NCBI RefSeq assembly: GCF_002217755.1 | Contig: NZ_BCFL01000039.1 | Coordinates: 61,683-125,682, forward strand | Direction: 5' to 3' | Origin: Streptomyces hyaluromycini | GTDB taxonomy: Bacteria; Actinomycetota; Actinomycetes; Streptomycetales; Streptomycetaceae | DNA: 64,000 nucleotides | In this document: piece after piece, positions 9,799-19,672 of the stretch | How positions within the stretch are numbered: the first letter of the stretch is position 1 | How the letters are laid out: each line of letters starts with the position of its first letter | Notes under the pieces: generated by a model | The model's input: only the letters and a program-made list of their open reading frames with translations | The model's database searches: none | Told to the model about the DNA's origin: nothing | Position numbers and translations under genes: made by a program

Positions 9799-12468
9799 CT
9801 ATGCGTCGCGCCCGTAGTAGGCCGCGCGCATGAGCTGCCGCATGTCGTCGAGCATGGGCATCCGAGGGTTGGCGGGGGCGCACTGGTCCTCGAAGGCGTT
9901 CAGGGCCTGCTGGGGCAGTGCGTCGAGGAAGGACCGCTCGTCGACGCCGAGGGCCTGGAACGACGGCTCGATGCCCACGGCGTCCCGGAGCCGCTCCACG
10001 GCCGAGGCCAGTGATTCGACGCCCTCCGCCGCGGTGGCGGCCGGCAGGCCGAGGGCGCGGGCGATGTCCTGGAAGCGCTCGGGGGCACGGTAGTGCTCGT
10101 ACTTCGGCCAGCCGGTGAGCTTCGTGGGGACGGTGCCGTTGTAGCGGATGACGTGCGGCAGCAGGACCGCGTTGGTGCGGCCGTGCGCGATGTGGAAGGT
10201 GGCACCGAGCGTGTGGGACATGGCGTGGACGATGCCGAGGAAGGCGTTGCCGAAGGCCATGCCGGCGATAGTGCCGGCGTTGTGCATCTTCTCCTGTGCG
10301 TCGGGTCGCCGGGTGCGGTCGTTGACCGCCGCCTCGATGTTCTCGAAGATCAGCCGTATCGCGTGCAGGGCGAGGCCGTCGGTGAAGTCGTTGGCGTAGA
10401 CGGACACATACGCCTCGATGGCGTGGGTGAGGGCGTCGAAGCCGCTGTCGGCCGCCAGCGCGTGCGGGAGTTCGGCGGTGAGCAGCGGGTCGATGATGGC
10501 GACGCTGGGGGTGAGGGCGTAGTCGGCGAGCGGGTACTTCTTGCCGGTGGCCGGGTCGGAGATCACCGCGAAGGGGGTGACCTCCGCGCCCGTGCCGGAG
10601 GTGGTGGGGATGCACACCAGGCGGGCGAGCTTCCCGAGGACGGGGAAGCGGAAGGCTCGCTTGCGGATGTCGGAGAACTTGTGCCGCATGTCGGCGAAGT
10701 CGACGTCCTTGCCCTCGGCCTGCTGCTCGTACAGCAGCCACATCACCTTGGCCGCGTCCATCGGGGAGCCGCCGCCGAGGGCGATGATGGTGTCAGGGCG
10801 GAAGTCGCCCATGAGGCGGGCGCCGCGCCGGACGGAGTCGATGCTCGGCTCGGGCTCGACGTTGTCGATGACCTGGATGGTGACCGGCTCCCGGCGCCGC
10901 CGCAGCACGCGCTCGACCCGGTCGACGAGTCCGAGGCGGGTCATCGTCGCGTCGGTGACGACGGTGACGCGGTGGACGTCCGGCATGGAGGTCAGGTAGC
11001 GGATGGACTGCGGCTCGAAGTAGATCTTCGGCGGGACCTTGAACCACTGGAGGTTGTTGCGGCGCACGGACACCCGCTTGACGTTGAGCAGTTGGGCGGC
11101 GGAGACGTTGTTGGACACCGAGGTGCTGCCCCAGGAGCCGCAGCCCAGGGTGAGCGACGGCAGCAGGCTGTTGTAGATGCCGCCGATCGCGCCCTGTGAG
11201 GAAGGGGCGTTGACGATGATCCGTACCGTCTTCATACGATGGCCGTACGCCTCGGCGAGTTCGAGGTCGCCGGTGTGGATGACGGCGCTGTGGCCCTGCC
11301 CGTGGAAGGCGACCATGTCGGCGGCCAGGTCGAAGCCCTGCTCCGTGGAGCCGGCCCGCAGGACGGCGAGGACCGGGCAGAGCTTCTCGCGGGTGAGCGG
11401 CTCCTGCGGACCGACCTGACCGGCCTCGACGAGGATGAGCGAGGTGTCCTCGGGCACGGTGAACCCGGCCTGTTCGGCGATCCACGCGGGGCTCTGCCCG
11501 ACGGCCGCGGAGTTGACCTTTGGCTCGCAGCCCGCGCCCCCGCCTGCGGCCTTGTCCGCCGGGAACAGGAAGACCTCCAGCTTCGCCTTCTCCTCGGCGG
11601 TTGCCAAGTGGGCGTGCAGCGTGCGGAATTCGGTGAGGACCGCGTCGTAGATCTGCTCGTCCAGGATGACGGCCTGTTCCGAGGCGCAGATCATGCCGTT
11701 GTCGAACGACTTCGACAGCACCAGGTCGTTCACGGCCCGGCGCACGTCGGCGCTGTGGTGGACGTAGGCGGGCACGTTGCCGGCGCCCACGCCGAGCGCG
11801 GGCTTGCCGGCCGAGTACGCGGCCTTGACCATGGCGTTGCCGCCGGTGGCGAGGATGAGCGAGACGCCGGGGTGGCGCATCAGGGCGCCGGTCGCCTCGA
11901 CGGACGGGGTCTCGATCCACTGCACGCAGTGCTCCGGAGCGCCCGCCGCGACCGCCGCGTCCCGCACGACGCGGGCCGCCTCCGCGCTGCAACGCTGGGC
12001 GGAGGGGTGGAAGGCGAAAACGACCGGGTTGCGGGTCTTCAGCGCCATCAGGGCCTTGAAGATCGTGGTGGAGGTCGGGTTGGTGACGGGGGTGATGGCG
12101 CACACCACCCCGACCGGCTCGGCCACCTCGACCATGTCGTCGATGTCGTCACGGGCGATGACCCCGACCGTCTTCATCGGGCCCATGCTGTGCGTGACGT
12201 ACTCGCAGGCGAACATGTTCTTGGCGGCCTTGTCCTCGAAGACTCCGCGTCCGGTCTCGTCCACGGCGAGTCGTGCCAGCCCGGTGTGCTGGTCGAGGGC
12301 GGCGACCGAGGCCTTCTTCACGATGTGGTCGACCTGTTCCTGGTCGAGCCCCTCGTAGTCCGCGAGTGCCTTGAGCCCGTTGGTCACCAGGCGGTCGACC
12401 GCGATGGCGATGTCGGACGGCGCGTCGGCGGGTTCGGTGGTCGCGCTGCGGTCGTCGTGGCGGGTCAT
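9799..12468 (-). CDS. adhE: Bifunctional acetaldehyde-CoA / alcohol dehydrogenase
   Basis: 889 residues from ATG 12468 (GGAGG upstream), the standard AdhE length. The N-terminal half is a CoA-acylating aldehyde dehydrogenase with catalytic Cys in NGMICASEQ. The C-terminal half is an iron-dependent alcohol dehydrogenase with GGGSPMDAAKVMW, SGTGAEVTPFAV and iron-ligand histidines in HAIEAYVS and HAMSHTLGATFHIAHG. It turns acetyl-CoA into ethanol while consuming two NADH, a fermentative electron sink. This is unusual equipment for an organism regarded as aerobic, and it fits the Pfl, arginine deiminase and PPDK genes in the window. Confidence 0.95.
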   Translation of the reverse strand: MTRHDDRSATTEPADAPSDIAIAVDRLVTNGLKALADYEGLDQEQVDHIVKKASVAALDQHTGLARLAVDETGRGVFEDKAAKNMFACEYVTHSMGPMKTVGVIARDDIDDMVEVAEPVGVVCAITPVTNPTSTTIFKALMALKTRNPVVFAFHPSAQRCSAEAARVVRDAAVAAGAPEHCVQWIETPSVEATGALMRHPGVSLILATGGNAMVKAAYSAGKPALGVGAGNVPAYVHHSADVRRAVNDLVLSKSFDNGMICASEQAVILDEQIYDAVLTEFRTLHAHLATAEEKAKLEVFLFPADKAAGGGAGCEPKVNSAAVGQSPAWIAEQAGFTVPEDTSLILVEAGQVGPQEPLTREKLCPVLAVLRAGSTEQGFDLAADMVAFHGQGHSAVIHTGDLELAEAYGHRMKTVRIIVNAPSSQGAIGGIYNSLLPSLTLGCGSWGSTSVSNNVSAAQLLNVKRVSVRRNNLQWFKVPPKIYFEPQSIRYLTSMPDVHRVTVVTDATMTRLGLVDRVERVLRRRREPVTIQVIDNVEPEPSIDSVRRGARLMGDFRPDTIIALGGGSPMDAAKVMWLLYEQQAEGKDVDFADMRHKFSDIRKRAFRFPVLGKLARLVCIPTTSGTGAEVTPFAVISDPATGKKYPLADYALTPSVAIIDPLLTAELPHALAADSGFDALTHAIEAYVSVYANDFTDGLALHAIRLIFENIEAAVNDRTRRPDAQEKMHNAGTIAGMAFGNAFLGIVHAMSHTLGATFHIAHGRTNAVLLPHVIRYNGTVPTKLTGWPKYEHYRAPERFQDIARALGLPAATAAEGVESLASAVERLRDAVGIEPSFQALGVDERSFLDALPQQALNAFEDQCAPANPRMPMLDDMRQLMRAAYYGRDA

Positions 12469-12661
12469 GTCGGCAGGCCTCCGTCGTGGAAGGGCGGCAA
12501 CCGCACGGATGGCGGCGCGGGAGGGAGCGGCACCTCGGGGGATGGGCACCGCTCCCATCAGCAGCTTCTCTCTTCAGCGGCGGCGCTCCCAGGTCCCGTT
12601 GGTCCCCGTGCGGGACTGATCGGCCCCGGGGTGCCGGGGCCAGGTGTCCCATGCGGCGGGA

Positions 12662-13372
12662 CTAGCCAGAGGGCGCGCCGGAGGAGGGGGCGCCCTCGAC
12701 CCGGCGGGCGGCGTCGGCGCGGCAGGCCAGGCCGTTGACCACGCCGACCACTCCGTCCACCCGGTACGTCAGCCGGATGGCGGTCGGAATGTCGCCGTGG
12801 TGCGGTACGGCTCCTGCCAGGGTGACCATGCCGTCCCTGACCGAGACGGTCACGCTGCCGGCCGGGAGTCCGAGCGCGAGGTCCAGTACTTCCTCGCGGA
12901 CCTCCCGGCCGATCTCCTCGTCCGTGCGCAGGAAGACCCGCAGCAGGTCACGCCGGGTGGCGATGCCGATCAGCCGGTCCTCCTCGTCCACGACCGGCAG
13001 GCGCTCGACGCCGTGACGCTCCATGACACGTGCGGCGTCCGCTATCCGTTGTTCCGGATGAACGGTGATCGCGGGCGTCGACATCAGATCCCGGGCCGTG
13101 ACGGCGCGGGCGACGGCACCGGAGCGCGGACGCCTGAGGCGACTCGACGGGTGTCGCCGCGACCGCCGCGCCCGGTCGTCCGGGGACCGGGCCGCCTGAC
13201 GACGGACCAGATCCGTCTGCGAGACGACACCCACGACCTTGTCGTCGTCGTCCACGACGGGCAGGCCGCTGATCCGGTGCCGGTCCAGCAGCCGTACGAC
13301 GTCCTTGAACGACGTCTCCGGGTGCGCCTCGACGACGTCCGAGGTCATCACCTCACCGACGATGCGGGCCAT
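12662..13372 (-). CDS. CBS-domain pair with C-terminal BON domain
   Basis: 236 residues from ATG 13372 (AAGGAGG upstream). Two CBS repeats are visible: VMTSDVVEAHPETSFKDVVR with ISGLPVVDDDDKVVGVVSQTDL, and LMSTPAITVHPEQRIADAA with VERLPVVDEEDRLIGIATRRDLL. They are separated by a basic Arg/Ser-rich linker. A BON-like domain (about 155-225) ends the protein. CBS pairs bind adenine nucleotides or NAD(P); the BON part may contact membrane or ligand. It ends a leftward pair with ppdK (59 bp apart), suggesting a regulator linked to energy charge. Confidence 0.85.
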   Translation of the reverse strand: MARIVGEVMTSDVVEAHPETSFKDVVRLLDRHRISGLPVVDDDDKVVGVVSQTDLVRRQAARSPDDRARRSRRHPSSRLRRPRSGAVARAVTARDLMSTPAITVHPEQRIADAARVMERHGVERLPVVDEEDRLIGIATRRDLLRVFLRTDEEIGREVREEVLDLALGLPAGSVTVSVRDGMVTLAGAVPHHGDIPTAIRLTYRVDGVVGVVNGLACRADAARRVEGAPSSGAPSG

Positions 13373-13431
13373 GGCGGCCACCTCCTTTCCGGCCGGGCCC
13401 TGGCTCGGGGACGCGAGCCCGGGCCCGGTGC

Positions 13432-16116
13432 TCACCTGCTGTCGCTCGACCCCGTCCCGGACAGTGCGGCCCGGCCGGCCTCCAGACGGGCGACCGGGAC
13501 GCGGAAGGGCGAGCAGGAGACGTAGTCCAGTCCGGCTCCGTGGAAGAAGTGGACGGACTCTGGGTCGCCGCCGTGTTCGCCGCACACGCCGATCTTCAGG
13601 CCGGGGCGTGTGGCGCGGCCCTCGTCGACGGCGATGCGGACCAGCCGGCCCACGCCGTCACGGTCGAGGGTCTCGAACGGCGAGGTGGCGAAGATGCCCT
13701 TGTCGAGGTAGGCGGAGAAGAACGCCGCCTCGACGTCGTCGCGGGAGAAGCCCCAGGTGGTCTGGGTCAGGTCGTTCGTGCCGAAGGAGAAGAACTCCGC
13801 CTCCTCGGCGATCCGGCCCGCGGTGAGCGCGGCCCTGGGCAGCTCGATCATGGTGCCGACCGGGCAGTGCACGGGCACACCGGTCTCCTCGGACACCTCG
13901 GCCAGGACCCGCTCCACCTCCGTCCGCTCGATGCGCAGTTCCTCGACGGCGCCGACCAGCGGCACCATGATCTCCGCCTCGGGGGAGCCCCCGGCCCTCG
14001 TACGCGCCACGACCGCCTCGGCGATCGCCCGTACCTGCATGGCGACCAGACCGGGCACCACCAGGCCAAGGCGCACGCCCCGCAGCCCGAGCATCGGGTT
14101 CTCCTCGTGCATGCGGTTGACCGCGCCGAGCAGTTCGGTGTCGTGCGGGTCCGGGTGTTCGCCCCGGGCCTCGGCGGCGGCGATCCGCACGGCGAGGTCG
14201 GTGCGGTCGGGCAGGAACTCGTGCAGGGGCGGGTCGATGAGCCGGATGGTGACCGGCAGGCCGTCCATCGCCTCCAGGATGCCGGTGAAGTCCTGGCGCT
14301 GGAGCGGCAGCAGTGCGCCCAGCGCATCCTTGCGCTCGGTCTCGTCGCGAGCCAGGATCATCGCCTCGACCAGCTTGCGCCGCTCGCCGAGGAACATGTG
14401 CTCGGTACGGCACAGCCCGATACCGCGTGCGCCGAACCGCCGGGCGCGGGCGGCGTCCTCCGGGGTGTCGGCGTTCGCGCGCACCTCCAGCCGGGCGGTG
14501 CGGTCGGCCTGCTCCATGGCGTCGGCCACGGACTCGACCAGCCCGGCCGACCGCTCGCCCGTCTCGAAGTACCGCATCACCGCGGAGTCGACCAGCGGAG
14601 CGGCGCCCAGAAACACGGTGCCTTCGGAGCCGTCGACGGAGATGACCGTGCCCTCCTCGACGACGATCTCGCCCACGGTGAAGCGACGGCCCGTGGCGTC
14701 CACGGTGATCTCCTCGGCGCCGCAGACGCACACGGTGCCCATGCCGCGGGCGACCACGGCGGCATGGCTGGTCTTGCCGCCGCGGCTGGTGAGCACCGCC
14801 TGTGCGGCGATCATGCCCGGCAGGTCGTCGGGGGTGGTCTCCTGGCGGACGAGCACCACCTGCTCGCCCGCGGCGGCCCGGCGGACGGCCTCGGCAGAGT
14901 CGAACACGGCGGCGCCCACGGCCGCGCCCGGTGAGGCGGGAAGGCCGTGCGCGAGCGCCTCGCCGACGGCGGAGGTGTCGAAGCGGGGGAACATCAGCCG
15001 GGCGAGCCCGTCCCCGGCGACTCGGCCCAGCGCCTCGGCGGGGCTGATCAGGCCCTCGTCCACCAGCTCGGAGGCGATGGCGAACGCGGCTTCGGCGGTC
15101 CGCTTGCCGACCCGGGTCTGCAGCATCCAGAGGCGGCCGCGCTCGATGGTGAACTCGATGTCGCACAGATCCCGGTAGTGCGTCTCCAGGGTCTCCATGT
15201 GATCGCGCAGCTGAGCGTACGAGACAGCGTCGAGCTCTTCCAGGCCGGCCAGTGACACGGTGTTGCGGATACCGGCCACGACGTCCTCGCCCTGGGCGTT
15301 CGGCAGATAGTCGCCGTACAGGCCGGGGCGCCCGGTGGCGGGGTCGCGTGTGAAGGCGACACCGCTGCCCGAGTCGGAGCCGAGGTTGCCGAAGACCATG
15401 GTCTGCACGTTCACCGCGGTGCCGAGGTCGTCGGCGATGTGTTCGCGGCGCCGGTAGATCCGGGCCCGCTCGCCGTTCCAGGACTCGAAGACGGCGAGGA
15501 CGGCCCGGCGCAGCTGCTCGTCCGGGGACTGCGGGAAGTCCTCGCCGGTCTCCCGGCGGATCAGAGCCTTGTACGTCTCGACGAGCTCGGTCAGGTCCGC
15601 CGCATTCAGGCCCAGGTCGTCCGTGGCGCCCCGGTCACGCTTGAGGTCGGACAGTGCGCTCTCGAAGAGTCCGCTGTCGACGCCCATGACCGTACTGCCG
15701 AACATCTGTACGAGGCGACGGTAGGAGTCCCAGGCGAAGCGCTCGTTCCCGGACACCTTCGCGAGGCCGAGCACGGAGTCGTCGCCGAGACCGATGTCCA
15801 GGATCGTCTCCATCATGCCGGGCATGGAGAAGCGTGCCCCGGAGCGGACGGACAGCAGCAGCGGATCGTCGGGCTGTCCCAGCTTTCGACCGGCCGCCTT
15901 CTCCAGGGCGGTCAGATGCCCGGAGATCTCCTCGGCCAGTCCGTCCGGCTCGCTGCCGGCGCTGAAGAAGGCCCGGCAGGCCTCGGTCGTCACGGTGAAA
16001 CCCGGTGGCACCGGCAGTCCCAGCCGGATCATCTCGGCCAGGTTCGCCCCCTTGCCGCCGAGCAGGCCGGCCAGGTCCCGGCCGCCTTCTGCGAAGTCGT
16101 ACACGTAACGGACCAT
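13432..16116 (-). CDS. ppdK: Pyruvate, phosphate dikinase
   Basis: 894 residues from ATG 16116, standard PPDK length. The N-terminal nucleotide-binding domain has LLGGKGANLAEM. The swivelling phosphohistidine domain has TSRGGKTSHAAVVARGMG with the catalytic His. The PEP/pyruvate domain ends with KIGVCGEHGGDP containing the catalytic Cys. It interconverts pyruvate + ATP + Pi with PEP + AMP + PPi; without oxygen it could gain ATP from PPi or supply PEP. A perfect DosR-like box lies 103 bp upstream of the start. Confidence 0.95.
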   Translation of the reverse strand: MVRYVYDFAEGGRDLAGLLGGKGANLAEMIRLGLPVPPGFTVTTEACRAFFSAGSEPDGLAEEISGHLTALEKAAGRKLGQPDDPLLLSVRSGARFSMPGMMETILDIGLGDDSVLGLAKVSGNERFAWDSYRRLVQMFGSTVMGVDSGLFESALSDLKRDRGATDDLGLNAADLTELVETYKALIRRETGEDFPQSPDEQLRRAVLAVFESWNGERARIYRRREHIADDLGTAVNVQTMVFGNLGSDSGSGVAFTRDPATGRPGLYGDYLPNAQGEDVVAGIRNTVSLAGLEELDAVSYAQLRDHMETLETHYRDLCDIEFTIERGRLWMLQTRVGKRTAEAAFAIASELVDEGLISPAEALGRVAGDGLARLMFPRFDTSAVGEALAHGLPASPGAAVGAAVFDSAEAVRRAAAGEQVVLVRQETTPDDLPGMIAAQAVLTSRGGKTSHAAVVARGMGTVCVCGAEEITVDATGRRFTVGEIVVEEGTVISVDGSEGTVFLGAAPLVDSAVMRYFETGERSAGLVESVADAMEQADRTARLEVRANADTPEDAARARRFGARGIGLCRTEHMFLGERRKLVEAMILARDETERKDALGALLPLQRQDFTGILEAMDGLPVTIRLIDPPLHEFLPDRTDLAVRIAAAEARGEHPDPHDTELLGAVNRMHEENPMLGLRGVRLGLVVPGLVAMQVRAIAEAVVARTRAGGSPEAEIMVPLVGAVEELRIERTEVERVLAEVSEETGVPVHCPVGTMIELPRAALTAGRIAEEAEFFSFGTNDLTQTTWGFSRDDVEAAFFSAYLDKGIFATSPFETLDRDGVGRLVRIAVDEGRATRPGLKIGVCGEHGGDPESVHFFHGAGLDYVSCSPFRVPVARLEAGRAALSGTGSSDSR

Positions 16117-16211
16117 GATCTCGGTCTCCTCCGTCGGGCTTCGGCTGGATGCTCTCTCCAGCGTCCGCCCGCCGGTGTCGGAGGGGGCAGGTGCTGTCGG
16201 GCCCCTCAGGG

Positions 16212-16225
16212 GGGCCGGTCGGCCC
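16212..16225. promoter_or_regulatory. DosR-like box upstream of ppdK (perfect)
   Basis: GGGCCGGTCGGCCC, centred 103 bp upstream of the ppdK start codon on the minus strand. Confidence 0.7.
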
Positions 16226-16257
16226 AGGCGCATGTGTCGCCGCCCGGCTTTCGTCGG

Positions 16258-17814
16258 CTAGTTCTTCTGCAGTGCGCGGGTGACTCCCGCGATGACGGAG
16301 GTGGTCAGCACCCAGCCGAAGGCGATCAGCAGGTAGGCCAGCCACTGGAGAGTGCCGTTCGACCAGTACCAGGCCGTGCGCTGGCCGAGGCCGCCGATGG
16401 GGATCAGCAGGTCGAGCGTGTAGACGAGGGGCTGGAACGGGGGCCCCTCGCCTCGCTGGACCGGACGCGGGGAGTGACCGCCGAAGGACAGGGTGCCCAG
16501 CAAGGTCAGCGCGAGGAGCCAGACGCCGGCCAGCCAGGGGCGGTAGCCGTAGCCGACGGTCACGTCGAGCAGGTGCCCCCACGCACGCGCGGCCGGGGGC
16601 AGCGTCCGACGCCGGTGGCGCTGTTTGGCGAGGAGTACGCGGCGGGCGTCGTCGTCGTGGCCGGCCTTCCGGTACCAGGTCGCCAACTGCTCGTAGGGCT
16701 GGGGGTTGTAGCCGGGGCTGCGTCGTATCCACGCCACGCGCTGGGCCACGGAGTTCCGCCGCCCCACTGCCTCCCGACCCCCGCCCGCCTCGGCCGACTT
16801 GACGGAGCCGTAGACGAAGCCGTCCAACTCCACGGTCTCGGGCCAGCTGTGCTTGTTGTCGTGCAGGTACGACACCTGCGCCCCCTGTAGGTCCACGGTG
16901 CCGGACGGCGGTGCGGCGAGGGTGAAGTCGAAGTCGACGGCCTGCATCAACGGGGCCGACAGGGACGGGCCGTTGCCGTCGGGCGGCCCGTTCAGGACGG
17001 CCCCCGCGAAGCTCAGACCGGCCGAGACCCGGGCGCCCCGCAGCCCCACGGTCCCGTTCGCGACGAACCCGTCGGAGAGGACGACCGTCGAGGCCGCGGA
17101 GTTCTCCAGGTTGAGCGCCAGGCCACGCGGGCCGGGCTCCTCCAGCCGCGCGCCGTCCATGTACAGCCCTCCGGGCAACTGTGCACCCGGAAACCGTACT
17201 TCGCCCCGTGCGACGAACCCGGGCCGGCAGAAGAACCCCCCTTCCATGACCAGGCCGCCGGCGGCCAGGGCCCACCCGCCGGGCGCGTTGAGCTCGGCCT
17301 TGTTGAGGATCACGCCGCCGGCCACCCGGGCGTTGGTGAGGGACAGGGCGGTGATGCGATGGTGGAAGTGAGAGGGGGCACCGGTCTCGATGACCGAGCG
17401 TCCCAGGTCGAAGTTCCCCTCGATACGGGTCGCTCCGGCCTCGATGCCAGGCACCTGGCAGCCTTTGAACACGAGCGTCTGGGTCGTCGCCCCGAGCAGG
17501 TTCACCGCCTCCTCGAACCAGCACTCCTCCAGCCAGATGGCGTACGTGAGCTGCGCTCCGGCGAGGTCGAGCGGTCCGACGATCCGCGCCCCGGCGAGCC
17601 GCAGACACGGCACGGCACCGGGCTGCCCGCTGCGCGCGCCCAGCATCAGCGCCGCGATCACGGGGGCCCGAACCGTCCGCTCCGGCCCCCACTGGCCGCC
17701 CTCGGCGACCTGGTCGTCCCCAGGCGCACCCGCGCGCAGGTCCACGGTCCGCCCTTCGGGGAACGCGTTCCACAACTCACGCTCCGGTGAGGTCAACTCG
17801 TCGTATGAGAACAC
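16258..17814 (-). CDS. Pentapeptide-like membrane protein of unknown function
   Basis: 518 residues from GTG 17814. The N-terminal three quarters consist of repeated short units (LRLAGARIVGPLDLAGAQL, GEVRFPGAQLPGGLYMDGARL and similar), typical of a pentapeptide-like right-handed beta-helix. About four hydrophobic segments follow after residue 400 (LAGVWLLALTLLGTL, LVYTLDLLIPIGGL, WLAYLLIAFGWVL). Actinomycete databases often call such proteins membrane-associated oxidoreductase, but I see no redox motif to support this. The frame extends upstream to 18087 with Arg-rich, unlikely sequence. The GTG has no well-placed ribosome site, so the start is uncertain. Confidence 0.7.
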   Translation of the reverse strand: MFSYDELTSPERELWNAFPEGRTVDLRAGAPGDDQVAEGGQWGPERTVRAPVIAALMLGARSGQPGAVPCLRLAGARIVGPLDLAGAQLTYAIWLEECWFEEAVNLLGATTQTLVFKGCQVPGIEAGATRIEGNFDLGRSVIETGAPSHFHHRITALSLTNARVAGGVILNKAELNAPGGWALAAGGLVMEGGFFCRPGFVARGEVRFPGAQLPGGLYMDGARLEEPGPRGLALNLENSAASTVVLSDGFVANGTVGLRGARVSAGLSFAGAVLNGPPDGNGPSLSAPLMQAVDFDFTLAAPPSGTVDLQGAQVSYLHDNKHSWPETVELDGFVYGSVKSAEAGGGREAVGRRNSVAQRVAWIRRSPGYNPQPYEQLATWYRKAGHDDDARRVLLAKQRHRRRTLPPAARAWGHLLDVTVGYGYRPWLAGVWLLALTLLGTLSFGGHSPRPVQRGEGPPFQPLVYTLDLLIPIGGLGQRTAWYWSNGTLQWLAYLLIAFGWVLTTSVIAGVTRALQKN

Positions 17815-18010
17815 TCGTGCAGAGTAGTGATCCTCCTGCGCGGTCGCCCTGCCCCGCCGTGCGCGAATCCGAGGGTGAGCCGTTCTGCCAGGCGTTCTTG
17901 GCGCCGACGTGAGTCGGCTGGGCCACTGGGGTGTTCTGTGGCTCGGCCGGTGACGCGTCTCTGCGTGGAGGTCTGATGGTCGACCCGTCGGCAAACCGGA
18001 GGCACGGCGT

Positions 18011-18547
18011 CTACCGGTGTGCTCGGAGTCCGTCGAGGATGAGCGCGAGCATGTGGGGTGCCCGGTCCTCGGGGCTGGACGCGGCACGCCACAACGCCCC
18101 GGTCAGCTGGAGGAAGTCGCCGGGGTCGGCGTCCGCGCGGATGCTTCCGTCCTTCTTGCCGGCGTCGAGGAGCTCGGTGATCGCGGCGATGACCGGCCCG
18201 TAGCTCTGCTCGGTGATCGTCTGGTGCGCGCCCGGGCCGAGGGCGTCGCCGAGGCCGTGCTTTCTGCGCATGGCCTCGACGAGGTCGGTCGTCCAGCGGC
18301 GGAGCGCTTCCAGTGGCGGCACCTGGGCCAGCAGGTCGGGCACGGTGCCGGTGATGCGTGCGACCTCGTCCTGGTAGACGGCCAGGACCAGCGACTCGCG
18401 TGTCGGGAAGTTGCGGTACAGGGTGCCCGCGCCGACTCCCGCGCGCTGGGCGATCTGGTTCATCGACGTGCTGCCGTCCGCCGCGAACGCGTCGCGTGCG
18501 GCGGCGAGGATGCGCGCCTTGTTCTCACGGGCGTCTGAACGGACCAC
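18011..18547 (-). CDS. TetR family repressor
   Basis: 178 residues. The N-terminal helix-turn-helix is clear (MNQIAQRAGVGAGTLYRNFPTRESLV, about residues 29-54); the C-terminal ligand domain is shorter than average. It is divergent from the aldo-keto reductase at 18623, and the 75-bp gap holds two identical palindromes that are almost certainly its operators. It probably represses the reductase operon and itself, and is released by a small substrate-like molecule. Confidence 0.9.
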   Translation of the reverse strand: MVRSDARENKARILAAARDAFAADGSTSMNQIAQRAGVGAGTLYRNFPTRESLVLAVYQDEVARITGTVPDLLAQVPPLEALRRWTTDLVEAMRRKHGLGDALGPGAHQTITEQSYGPVIAAITELLDAGKKDGSIRADADPGDFLQLTGALWRAASSPEDRAPHMLALILDGLRAHR

Positions 18548-18558
18548 AGGACCTCACC

Positions 18559-18587
18559 TTGCTAAGCGGAGAGCTCTCCACTACGTT
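18559..18587 (+). promoter_or_regulatory. Putative promoter of the aldo-keto reductase operon
   Basis: A -35-like TTGCTA (18559-18564) and a -10-like TACGTT (18582-18587) with 17-bp spacing. The first operator lies between them, a classic place for TetR repression. Confidence 0.55.
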
Positions 18588-18603
18588 ATCCGGAGAGCTC
18601 TCC
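18568..18603. promoter_or_regulatory. Twin TetR operators
   Basis: GGAGAGCTCTCC occurs exactly twice, at 18568-18579 and 18592-18603, 24 bp centre to centre. Both are perfect 12-bp palindromes. The spacing puts them on the same DNA face, which favours cooperative binding. Confidence 0.85.
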
Positions 18604-18622
18604 GCATACCTTAAGGAGCGTC

Positions 18623-19672
18623 ATGCATTACATCAAGCTCGGCACGACCGGCCTCGACGTGTCCCCGATCGCGATCGGCGCGATGACCTACGGCGAACCC
18701 GACCGCGGCCACCCCGTCTGGTCGATGGGAGAGGAGGACGCGCGCCCGCTCGTCAAGCACGCGCTGGAGGCGGGGATCAACTTCTTCGACACCGCGAACA
18801 TGTACTCCAACGGTTCCAGCGAGGAGATCCTCGGCCGCGCGCTCAAGGACTTCGCCGACCGCGACGCCGTGGTGATCGCCACGAAGCTGCGCCATCCGAT
18901 GCGGCTGGGACCGAACGGCCGCGGCCTGTCGCGCAAGGCGGTCATGACCGAGGTCGACCACTCCCTGCGCCGCCTCGGCACGGACTACATCGACCTCTAC
19001 CAGATCCACCGCAACGACCACGCCACCCCGTGGGAGGAGACCCTGGAGGCGCTCAGCGACCTCGTGAAGGCCGGCAAGGTCCGCTACCTCGGTGCCTCGT
19101 CCATGCACGCCTGGGAGTTCGCGAAGGCGCTGCGCCTGCAGAGGCAGCACGGCTGGGCGCGGTTCGTGTCGATGCAGGACCACTACAACCTGCTCGCCCG
19201 CGAGGAGGAGCGGGAGATGATCCCGCTGTGCCTGGACGAGGGCGTCGGCACGATCATCTGGTCGCCGCTGGCCCGCGGCCGCCTCGCCCGCGCGTGGGAC
19301 GACGCCCGCTCGACGGCGCGCTCCGAGACGGACGGCGCGTACGCGGACACCCTCTACTCGACCGAGCAGGAGGCGTCCAACCAAGCGATCATCGACGCGG
19401 TCGGACAGGTCGCGGACGCCCACGGCGTCAGCCGCGCACAGGTCGCACTCGCCTGGCTGCGCCGCCGGCCGGTCGTCACCGCACCGCTGGTCGGCGCCGG
19501 CTCGATCCGGCAGATCGACGAGGCCGTGGCCTCCCTCGACATCGAGCTCACCGACGACGAAGTGCGCGCTCTGGAAGCCCCGTACACCCCCCGCCACGAC
19601 TGGCAGGGCGTCTCCGACGAGGCCGAGATGGAGGCCATTCGCAGGCGCGTTCCCGGCATGGCTCTCGCATGA
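18623..19672 (+). CDS. Aldo/keto reductase
   Basis: 349 residues, AKR fold. The catalytic tetrad residues are in FFDTANMYSNGSSEE (Asp, Tyr), ATKLRHP (Lys) and LYQIHRND (His). It reduces aldehydes or ketones with NADPH; the natural substrate is unknown. AAGGAG precedes the ATG. The last codon overlaps the next start (ATGA at 19669-19672). Confidence 0.9.
   Translation: MHYIKLGTTGLDVSPIAIGAMTYGEPDRGHPVWSMGEEDARPLVKHALEAGINFFDTANMYSNGSSEEILGRALKDFADRDAVVIATKLRHPMRLGPNGRGLSRKAVMTEVDHSLRRLGTDYIDLYQIHRNDHATPWEETLEALSDLVKAGKVRYLGASSMHAWEFAKALRLQRQHGWARFVSMQDHYNLLAREEEREMIPLCLDEGVGTIIWSPLARGRLARAWDDARSTARSETDGAYADTLYSTEQEASNQAIIDAVGQVADAHGVSRAQVALAWLRRRPVVTAPLVGAGSIRQIDEAVASLDIELTDDEVRALEAPYTPRHDWQGVSDEAEMEAIRRRVPGMALA

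Noticed and set aside
12469..12661. A DosR-like box for adhE
   Set aside because: Only odd-spaced fragments such as GGGACTGATCGGCCC and tandem GGTCCC are present, so I did not call a site, although adhE fits the regulon.
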